From positions 1,426,001 through 1,490,000 of the forward strand of contig NC_134286.1 of assembly GCF_949628215.1 (NCBI RefSeq): DNA of 64,000 bases. Direction: 5' to 3'. The notes beneath the pieces were generated by a model, which saw nothing but the letters and a program-made list of their open reading frames with translations, searched no databases and was not told where the DNA came from. Origin of the DNA: Phalacrocorax aristotelis. Taxonomy: Eukaryota > Chordata > Aves > Suliformes > Phalacrocoracidae. A program made the position numbers and the translations under genes. Below are positions 46,000 through 64,000 of this stretch, piece by piece (positions within the stretch are counted from its first letter, which is position 1; each line of letters opens with the position of its first letter).

Positions 46000-46357
46000 T
46001 TTTAATGAAATGCTGAATATTGCACAGGTCTCAGGAGGAAGCCTTCTGCTCTTTTCGCACTCCTAACAACCTTTGACATAATGAGGTGTGACAAACCGAT
46101 TTAAAATGTAGTTGCGGAAGGGCAGGAAAGCTCTGCTCAGCCTTGTGGGTGTTGTAGTCTTTCTGCCGTCTATCTGCCTGGGCAGCAATAGGAGGCTGGA
46201 CTCTAAGTCCCATAGCTCCCACTAGCGCCTGCCGCACAGGCTCAGAGACCATATGCTAGCAGGGGGTGACTACATTGTGTCTATTGTATGTTTTTTTCTT
46301 TTTTTCTCCCTGGTAGTTTGCACATTTCACGGGAGGTTTAAATCGGGGGTGAAAAGC
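46000..46357 (+). promoter_or_regulatory. ZC4H2: Probable ZC4H2 proximal promoter / 5'UTR
   Basis: This is the sequence upstream of the initiator exon. It is moderately GC-rich, with GGGTGTTGTAGTCTTTCTGC and CTCTAAGTCCCATAGCTCCC blocks weakly like ZNF143-type promoter motifs. It has no TATA box near the ATG. The ATG frame stays open back to another ATG at 46253. The transcription start is not determined. Confidence 0.45.
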
Positions 46358-55019
<8,662 letters not shown>

Positions 55020-57524
55020 AACCCAGAAGACTGACAAGCAAATATGTGACCTGCTCCAGTTCTCTTCCGGTAGAACTGCAAACGTGGCCAGACTTTACTG
55101 AAGTGCAGACTCAAGTATGACCAACCCATTTTTTTCTATTTAATGCAACGTAAGCACAATGTTCCTGTTCTGTCTTAATTTCCTTCCAGTCCTTAGGATT
55201 TGGTTTTAGGAAAGTAAGTATTACTGGTGCTACAGTTTAACATTTCAATCATTCCATCTTTTGGACTCAAACAAAGTAGAATCCTTACGCAAGTATCCTA
55301 AATGCCAGGCTATTCCTATTGGCCAAATGTGATTACCACAAATATTTTATGTTCTCCTTTTAAAAACAGATGCTACTAAAAGATTATTCTGTTTTCTCCT
55401 GTAACAGGAGACTATTTGAAGTGCTGAAATAGCAGACTGTCTATTTCACTAAAGAACAATTTGTTTTCCAAGCTAGTAAGGCTTGCATAGGTTTGGGTAA
55501 CCAGTAGAGCTCTCTTTATACAGGAGATGTTTGGGGGGAAAAAAGACATTGGTTATGCAGGAAATCAGTGCGTTAAGGACACATGTGAGTTTTGGTTTAC
55601 TGGAATTTGTACCATTCTCTCAAACTTGACTTACAATTCGGAAGGGGGATCGGGTTGCTGGCTGTGTATGAATTTCTAAAAATTATGTAATTTGTGATGC
55701 TTTAACATCTTAATATGGTATTATTTTCAGCAGTCAGAAGACTTACTGACTTAAGTACAAGGCTCAAATGAACCATATTAGTGGACCTCCCAGGCTGTAT
55801 GGCCAACCAGCTCACTGTGGTTCGGTGGGAAACACGCATGAAATACCCCAAATCTCTATGCACACAGACTGCAACATCAGCCATTCTGCACATTCTCCAT
55901 TCCTTATTTCTCCAGCCAAAAATCTCCCTCGGCAGACATATGCTTGACCGGAGTACAGGGAAGTTGAGTAACGTGCACCAGGGACAGTGTCAACTAAAAA
56001 TGATGTATTTCACCAGAACTGCCTGGCTTTGGTGTCATTGTCCTCCCTCACCAAAACTTCCTATTTTTGTATCTTTTAATAGGTTGTTTTCAAGTAAGCT
56101 TTATTTCAGCCCAGTTTTTTTTCTTCCTCTGTATGTGTGCCAGAAGAACCCTGACTAAAGGATCCTTTAGACCACTCCTCATAGCCATGTCTTCCCTTTG
56201 TTTCACCTCATGTAACAATAGTTCCTCCAGTGGGGAGGATGGCAGTGAGCCCCTGGGCTTAAAATTTACTGATTTCTAATCCCAGTTTTGTCACCACCTT
56301 TGTTGTCTAAATTGATCTCAAGTATTAAATATTCGTTTCACTAACCTCACGAGGCAGGGACTGCCTGCTTACATTCTTCGCTCTTCAGCCCAGATTTTTC
56401 CCCTCCTATTATGATAGTGGTTATATTGAGAACTTTGCATGTTAAACAGGAAGAACAGGGAAGCCCCAAGTCTCTGGTCAGAACTTTGCCAAATTCTGGG
56501 GACTGTATGAATTCAAATGAATCAATTTTGCTGGCCAAATCACATATGTTGCCATTAATATCCCAACTCTGCCATAAAGCACACGAGTATTTTATTGATT
56601 ATAGTCCTATAATTTATGCCAAGGTCAGTTGGTATTCTCCCATTTTAATGTTTCATAGCCAAATAAACACCCGCCAGCACCAGAGGAAAAATGTGGACCA
56701 TATGCCTCTGAAAATAAGTGAAGAGCAGATTCTGCTAGCTGAATCATTCTGGCATTCAGTCTCTGTGAGATAGCAATAATGGAGGATAGTCTGACCCCAC
56801 ACTCCAAATTGCAGCAGTGCACTAACTCTTGGTACGCATGTTTCCTAACACGAATACTGGATTCTAGTTTTAAATATCAGAGCGACCACATGCTGTGTGC
56901 GCAGTTCAGAGCAACTCCTATTGAGTTTAAGGGAAAATGCTCACAGAGTTGAAGGACAGCATATGGACTCCCTCAAAGCGCGTGCATGAGAGCAGCATAC
57001 TTTGATGAGCTGTACATAAATATAAGAAGTAGTCACAATGGAAAATGGGTGAATGGTCTGCAATTAAGTAGTGCAAATAGGAGGATAGATTTGTAGAAAC
57101 TTCAGCTTACAGTTCTGAAATATATAGGGTTAGTCATAGCTGCTCTCACTTGTTATTTTACCAGGTCCTTTGTTTCCTGGGAGATCTCTAGAGTTCTAAA
57201 CTGAAGTATGCTTAAGGATGCACTGTTTACTGATTTAGGATGACAGTTTTGTATGTTTACTTTTTTAAACTAGTCTCTTGTGCTGTCGTGTTTAACAAGG
57301 TTTGTTTTTTAAAAAAAGGAAAAAAGTGAATATGACATACTGTGTTTGTATCCATCGTGTACTAGCGTTTACAAATCCGTTTTCCCATCCTTTACAAAGT
57401 CCTCCCATGTGCATAGCATGCATTGCTGAGAATGAGTCTAACTGAACACGAGTCACCAATGTGCCCTGGCAGCCACACACAACCGTGTCCTGGTGTACAT
57501 CGAACACAGCATATCTAGCTGGCT

Positions 57525-58038
57525 GTGAGAGGCAATTGTTCCATTCTACACTGCACTGGTGCAGCCTTGAGTACTGAGTGCAGTTTTGGACACCTCAGTG
57601 TAAGGACATCAAACTATGAGTATGCCCAGAGGAGGGCGACCAAGATGGTGAAAGGTTGGTCTCGAGGGCAAGTCTTCCGAGGAGCGGCCGAGGTCACTTG
57701 GTTCGTTCAGCTTGGAGAAGGCTGAGGGGTGCCCTCATCACAGCCTACACCTTTCCTCAAGGGGGCAGTGGAGGGGGAGGTGCTGACCTCCTCTCTGGTG
57801 ACCAGGAGACAAAGAAATGGAATCAAGCTGTGTCAGGAGAATTTCAGAATAGACTTTAGGAACAGGTTCTTCACAGGAACAGGCTCCCCAGGAAGTAGTC
57901 ACAGCACTGAGCGTGTCACAGTTCAAGAAGCTTCTGGACAATGCTTTTAGTCACATGGTTTTGTGTTAGGTAGTCTTGTGAGAAGCAGGGAGTTGGACTT
58001 GATGGTCCCTTCCAACTTAAGTTATTCTATGATTCTAA
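57525..58038 (+). mobile_element. CR1 LINE 3' fragment, sense to ZC4H2
   Basis: It starts with GTGAGAGGCAATTGTTCCAT and CTGCACTGGTGCAGCCTTGA. It continues through a GGAGAAGGCTGAGGGGTGCC block and an AACAGGTTCTTCACAGGAAC block, and ends GATGGTCCCTTCCAACTTAA-GTTATTCTATGATTCTAA. Multiple frame breaks show it is inactive. Confidence 0.88.
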
Positions 58039-59164
58039 CTATTTCAAGGAGACAAAAATCTGTATTATGCATTAAGGGATCCTGGAGGTGGGGGGAGGGA
58101 GGGAAGAAATATCTTTCATAGGGAGCCAGTATTCTCCTTTTCTCTCACAGATTAATTACAGAATTTTAACTGAAGAACTCTTCCTGCGACAGCCCTGGGC
58201 CCTTTTCTCCCCAGGCACCTTTCTCAAGAAACTAGAGGGGTAAATATGAAATAGTGATTTCTTGTTTTTTAGTCAGAGGAGAAAGCTGTCTGAAGTACAG
58301 TTCTTACCACAAGTCTACTGCATTTTTGCTCTATAGATCAACAATAGCCTCTACCTTTGTACCTAAGGTTCTTTGAGAATACTTCTTCACTTGGCTTAAG
58401 TTCGTTCTCATTTTGGGTTAAATGCTCTTAATAGCCACAGAGAGACCAGTCTCAAAGATTAGAAGGCTTTTATATTACTGAAGTCTGGTTTAACTCTGGC
58501 TTTGTCATTCCCTTTTCAATGGGTATTCAAGCAACAACAAAATCACTGGATTCTTTTGTTATGGACAATTTCCAGGGTCTTTGCCTGGTTGTTCACTTGC
58601 CTCAAAGGATAGTCCTGCTGTTCTGCAACCAAATGGCAAAAAGAGAACACAAGCCCCACCCCCACCTTAAGGTCATTCTAAAAGGATGCAAACGCTCTAC
58701 TGTGTCTAAAGGCTGTGCTATAGAAATTTTCATACCCAAGCTAGGGCAGATCAGTTGTTCAAACTTTAGTGCCAAGGATCCCATTAACTATACAGAAACT
58801 GTATGCCAAATATTAATACTTGCACTTCCTGAATTCAGCTTTAGCTTCCTAAACAGGACACTGACTGAATGAACCTGCCAGTGGCTTCAAGTGACAGATC
58901 TAATTTTTAAAGAATAGCCATTGATGTGTTATTCTGAAGAGCAGACTATTCAAGAAAATAAGACTTTACTAGCACTTTAAATAAAAGTGCTTTCCTTTAT
59001 TTTACAGTTTTCCAACTCCTCCGACATAGGTTTTCATTTTAGCATTTAGGTATTTTAGCCATATCTGGCATTTTCACTGGCTTCTGTGTTTTAAATATTT
59101 TACTTCTGTGCCCAGTAGGAGTAACAGTGTGTTCCCTGTTTAATTTGTCTGTACAGTCCTTTTT

Positions 59165-59170
59165 AATAAA
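59165..59170 (+). terminator. ZC4H2: Candidate distal poly(A) signal of ZC4H2
   Basis: AATAAA is followed by TGTTTGTTTCATGTCATGCT, a plausible downstream U/GU element. Closer signals are at 56662 and 58980. Confidence 0.4.
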
Positions 59171-59199
59171 TGTTTGTTTCATGTCATGCTTTCTTCTTG

Positions 59200-62100
59200 C
59201 AGAGTATTTTCACATCTGTTATTTGCTTATTCTACTGAGGAGCCGTATCCCGAAAAGTAAAACTCTCTAATTTTAACGGGATGCAGTTAGCCACAATTCT
59301 GTTATACCTTCATAGAAACGTTATGGAGATAAATATGGGAAAGAACTATCCATTCTAAGGAGCTTTAGAAAATAGAAAAGATAAATAGATAGCAAGACAG
59401 GTTTTAACCTAGCCAAACTTCTCAGTCACATTTCTGGAACACTAACCACTGTGTGCTTAAGCTCCAGGATTTCTGCATCTGTGTAAGCCTCATAGAAACA
59501 GCATCTAATTCCCCAAACCAGGTACATCTGAAGCAAACCCATCCCCTGCTACCACTGACTATTAATGCTGGAACCAGATAGTTTGCATGCATAAAAATGC
59601 CTAATTTGCACTTGCAGATGTCCACTTGTGAAACTCAAACAGACCCATAAAAATAACAAGGAAATCGTATTCCTCCACTGCAGTTCAACCACTGCAAGCT
59701 CTGCCTGACGTGCTTATTTTGGTTTGTGACCGACTCACAGAGGTTCAGCCTGAACTAGTTCCCAGGCGATTTAAACTCATTCAAGACAAACCACCCTTGG
59801 TGGGAACAAGTCTTGCTCAGACAGGTTACAGTTTAAAGAGGAGAGTCATATCCAACACCTTCTGTCAGGTGCTAGATTGCCAAGAGGCCAAAACCCAGAT
59901 GTATTCTTCACAGCTCTTTAAATATACTGAGGAACCTCCTGTTTTGTTTTGTTTTCTGAAGTTACACTGAAAGCAGCAAGATACATAATTCTCTGTCTGA
60001 TTTAAGGTAGGGGATAGCTGTCTTCCAAAGAGTCCTGCTTTGCCATTAGGCGATTATGTCTTCCACTGCTGCTTGCTGGAAGTTACTTCTCCCAGCACAG
60101 TGGTGACTGAGGAGCTTATGGGAGCACTCCCTAACACAGCTCTGTCAGGAAAGCCTGTATGTGATGTACACTGCCAGCAAAGGAAGTAACCTAATGCATG
60201 GTAATGAAAAGAGTTCTGAGAAATAACCTAGTCCATTGGCATACCTGGATTCAGTGTCTGTCCCAGACCTCAAAGAGTTCAGAACCTGAGCTTGGTTAAA
60301 TATAACGGTGATTTTTTTCCTGTAGGTACTGTCTTCAAAACACACATAAACCACAAAAACCTAACGACTGCTCTAATCTTCCTTTGTACCGTGACAGCCA
60401 TTCCAAGAGAAAAGAAATTATTTGGCTTGTTCATTTTGTTTATTGCCATCTGAATTGTTCAAACTCGAAGGAATGAGCGTACTGACTCACACCTTCCTAA
60501 GAACTAACCCGGAAATATTCCCTGTAACTGACATCAGCTTCCAGCATATTCTCCTGAGCTTAGCAAGATCCTGCAGTAAAATGAGCTCCCAAACCCCTGA
60601 TCTTCCTAACTCTAATATTTAGGTGTAGCATTAAAAATCACCTAATGTATTTCAAGGAGGGGGAAAAATAAAAAGCAGCACAGAAGCTTGTCCCAGCCTT
60701 AAATCCACTCCTTAAAAATTCCCACTATTGTGCTCTTCAGCCTTTACTCTCACTAACCTTACTCCAGCTTCCCCCTTTTCCCAGAAAGCAGTAAAAACCT
60801 GAAAGATCAGTGACATCTACTTATTTGTGACCCACAAAAGTTCTTCAGTGTCTTGCAGTACTTGAGTTTTCTACTTATTCTTTCCCACTGCCTAATTCTT
60901 TGTCCTTTGCCCTCCTTTAATTGGCACTGTTTTATATGTTTGTCACCAAGACAAAACTGTCCCGATTGTGTAACACTAACTGAATCCATTAGACCACAGT
61001 AGCTCATGATGAGGTAGGAAGGAGAATACTGGAAGTACAGCCTTTTTTAGCTACAGTCAAAATAGTAATTTGTACAGACAGCTATTTTAAAGACTCATTT
61101 TCTGCATGGAAACAGCTTTAGAAGGGCTTTTTTTTTCTGTTCCCAATGCACAAACTTCTATCACATTACAGACTTAACATACATGTAGTTAGAAGAAATA
61201 ATTTCTTACATAAGTTTTCTCTAACTCCGTTCCATTGTTTTGCTATTCTGATCAAACAGACAGACTGAAGCTGCACTGGTAATGGTTTACGCTTCAAAAT
61301 TAATTCCACTTAACATAAACATAATTAAATACATAGTCTCATCCGTGACATAAACTTCATTTAATTCAGCCAAACAAGTACAGTCATCTGTGTTGAAGCA
61401 CTGAGTAGTGGATGAAAACTGCACATTTCTGTGTCCATTTTCTGGGAAAACTACTGCCCCTCTGCATCCTTATTTCCATCTTTTTACCCCTAATTTATCT
61501 AAGGAGATCCCCAAACAGTCTCTGTTTTTCAGACACATGCCATCATTCTTTGGTTTGTTTTCATTCATATTTGTCAGAGAATAATAAAAACTATAAAGTT
61601 TGAACCAGTGAGCAAACTTGGTTCTGCCACAGCTCCAAGCAGCTTCTGGGGTTCTTTTGCTCAGTACTCCCTCTAAAACTTTCAAACAGAAACACCTAAC
61701 CCACATTTCTTTCAACGTTTAACTGCCTAGAGAGTGATAGCACTTAACTAAACTCCTGCTGTTACCTTTTTTTATACGTCTCCTGTACTTGGATGCTTGC
61801 CTCAAAGAAAATGACCGAAATAAACTACTGTGTTAGTATGTCCAGCTGCTTCTCTTCAAGTGTCCTCCTCTGGAGGACTACCCTGCAAAACAAAGCAAAA
61901 AGGATATTGAAACCAATTGCGCTATGATGCTTTCAGACCACTTTTCCAAAGCTTTCACTGTGATTGATGAATAACCCCCATTACACAAAGCTACACAGTT
62001 CTGGTACTGAAGCCTAAATAGTTTGCTTTAGGTTCACTGCTTCGCATGTCCTGTGTTCTTGGGCTTTTTGTTTCTTTGTTTTGTTTTTAAAGCTTTACAT

Positions 62101-64000
62101 GTGTCCCATGATCTGCTGGGCCAGAGAGCCAGACACCTATAGTTCCTTCTGCTTTTACAACACTTCTGGGATTTAAAGTTCGTAATTAATAGTGCCCATT
62201 TTCCCATCAGCTGGAGTAACACATTTCTCCTTCCCCAAGGACGTGCCTAAACCCCATGTTGTGTCCCACAGCATGGCTGAGACTTCCTGTAGTTCTTCAG
62301 TGTTGTCTCTGGCTTTTCCTGACCCTTTTATTTTCTTAGGCTATTTCCTTAGCTTGAAATTTTATCTTCGTGTTCCCCTTAAGGATGCTGCAGTATGATA
62401 CTATGCCAGACCCGACACGTTTAGAGAGTTACAGAGACAGTATTGTGAAAGATGGCTTGGAAGAAAAGGAAAGAAAAACTGGACAAGCAAGCAAACATTT
62501 ATCTACCCATCCACCTGTCATCTTGTTTCACCAAAACATGCTGAAAAACGCCTCTTCTCCAATAGGAAATAAGTAGAATTTTAGTCTGGGGGGGTGGGGA
62601 GGGTAGAGGGGGGAACACAGATCACTTGTAATACCCATTAGAAAACCTTTCAGAAATCAGTGTTGTTATTAATAAAACCAAAGTGTTACAATTGACAGCA
62701 GGTAACTACATGGGGAGTCTGGGGCTGGTTTGGGGGCTGAGGCTAGCAGTCGATATGGTGCCAGTGGTCACTCTGGGGCAGGTGTGCAGCTCGGAGCCTT
62801 TTCTTTTTTTGGGGAGGCGGGGAGTGCCGTGACCATTACTACAACGCGACCCGTGCCCTCCCCCGCCCCTGAACCTCCCCAGCACCATCACAGCCCAGCC
62901 CAGCTGCGCCCACCTGCCCGAACATAAGGGACCGGGCATAACAGGCACCCGTCCCTCGGGTGGGGCGTGGCAGGGCACGACACGAACGGCACCCAGCCCT
63001 GGCACCTGGGGAAATGCTGCGAGCAACTCCCCGCCACGCTGAGCTGCCAACGGCGTGGCAAGCTTAGCCAAGGGGCTGTAAGTCAAACCGATCTGCACGA
63101 AAGCCACAGAACTCTGCATGCAGTCGCAAAAGTATTCAGTTATTCTTACTAATGCCAAAGGAAACAGTGAAATAAATTACGCTTGGGGCTATAGGCTTAT
63201 GCCATATTAAAGCAAAATAAATAGATACGCAGTCCCGCCTGCCCACCCCCTCTAACTGAAGGACATAGATAACCTCGGTAAAAGAACAGGAAGACAAATG
63301 CACGCTGTGCATGATGCTCTGAACACCCGATCTTTAAAGTAAGCAGAGAAACTCCAGAGCAGATGACCTCCCCAAAGGCATACCTTCTCTGTGCCACAGT
63401 AGTGCCTGTATGTAAGTAGGCTGTCTCTCCCTGCTATAATGGCATCTGACACCAGTGAGGACGTGGCGAAAACTATTTACCAGAATATTTACCAGAAACA
63501 TTTCCAACACATTGAGAAAACCAGTCGGGGGAGGATCACAAGAGTGTGCTACTAGAAGGAATACTCTGCACAACAGCTTCAGGTGATCAGGGACTTCTGG
63601 GGCACAGCACATACTGACTGACTGTGAAGCCTGTTTCCAGAGCATACAGTCTCATGGTCTGACTGAACATAACCGCTACTTGTGGAATACAGTACAGCAG
63701 AAATACTGAACTTTGGGTGTAAGCCTAGAGTAAGAGTAAAAGGAAGTATGCACTGAACACAAGTAAGAAGTTAAAAGCCATATGGAATTCAGCCACATTC
63801 TTCTTGATTTACTGCCTATTTAAATACACAAGTTCTGGAATTCTCCACTAGTTTAATTTTCTGAAACCGCTGATGCAAGACTGAAGTGCATATCAAACAC
63901 ATGCAGCACAACTGCTCTGGTCTATAAATTACTGGCGTTCAACGCTGCATAGTTATGGTGCTACATTCTTGCTTAGAAATCATGTCAAAGCAGCATTATA
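59200..64000. other. Downstream intergenic region, no recognised gene
   Basis: AT-rich DNA with only short ORFs of no recognisable family. The single compositional anomaly is the CpG-rich patch at about 62750-63060. I see no CR1 tail, LTR or RNA gene here. Confidence 0.5.
62750..63060. other. Small CpG-rich patch of unknown nature
   Basis: Roughly 300 bp with about 20 CpGs stands out from AT-rich surroundings. A 150-codon minus-strand ORF spans it (63158-62706) but shows no known motif and has biased composition. It could be a small promoter island, an old LTR or an unmethylated regulatory element. Confidence 0.4.

Larger units (their letters stand above)
55020..59190 (+). other. ZC4H2: Probable ZC4H2 3'UTR
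   Basis: The sequence after the stop has no other recognised gene. Candidate AATAAA signals lie at 56662-56667, 58980-58985 and 59165-59170. The last is followed by a T/TG-rich stretch and is the best distal candidate. A CR1 (57525-58038) lies inside the longer version. The 117-codon ORF at 58519-58872 has no family resemblance. The true end is undetermined. Confidence 0.45.

Noticed and set aside
58519-58872. 117-codon ORF downstream of ZC4H2
   Set aside because: No recognised family, no splice or promoter context, and it lies in the probable 3'UTR.

Overview
This is a vertebrate, almost certainly avian, nuclear genome window. It holds eight or more CR1 LINE fragments with the typical ...ATTCTATGATTCTAT 3' tail, bird-type endogenous retrovirus (ERV) solo LTRs, few genes with large introns, and two GC-rich CpG islands in otherwise AT-rich DNA. 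The LTRs that start GTGGTTTAACCCCAGC resemble a family I know from neoavian birds, which suggests a neoavian rather than a galliform. This species-level hint is inference.

Two protein-coding genes were assembled exon by exon with matching splice phases. (1) ZC3H12B (Regnase-2/MCPIP2), minus strand. Coding exons are 11976-11366, 8272-8133, 7380-7146, 7051-6945 and 6393-4976, giving 2511 nt or 836 residues. It has a UBA-like helical domain, a NYN/PIN RNase domain, a CCCH zinc finger and a conserved C-terminal domain. A long AT-rich 3'UTR probably fills 345-4975. The promoter is probably the CpG island at about 33.45-34.65 kb, so intron 1 would be about 22 kb. (2) ZC4H2, plus strand. Coding exons are 46358-46410, 51482-51653, 52929-53101, 53587-53749 and 54906-55019, giving 675 nt or 224 residues. 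It has a long N-terminal coiled coil and a C-terminal C4H2 zinc finger, with a CpG island just inside intron 1.

The genes are divergent (head to head), with about 12 kb between their promoter regions. In mammals ZC4H2 and ZC3H12B are neighbours on Xq11-q12. The corresponding avian segment is chicken 4p, or chromosome 4A in many other birds, so the window is most likely from there. ZC3H12B is expected to be a cytoplasmic RNase that degrades selected mRNAs. ZC4H2 is a nuclear zinc-finger protein of neural development. No functional link between them is visible beyond neighbourhood.

Layout: 1-4975 ZC3H12B 3'UTR; 4976-12140 its coding part; 12141-33996 its first intron with an LTR (17530-18136) and a GC-rich ERV-like patch (19990-21110); 33450-34700 CpG island; 34.7-46.0 kb intergenic DNA packed with CR1 and LTR copies, including a three-layer nested insertion at 38311-39799; 46.0-55.0 kb ZC4H2; 55.0-59.2 kb its probable 3'UTR, interrupted by a CR1; 59.2-64.0 kb no recognised gene, with a small CpG-rich patch at 62.7-63.1 kb. 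I found no RNA genes and no sign of an undescribed gene system. The interesting points are structural.
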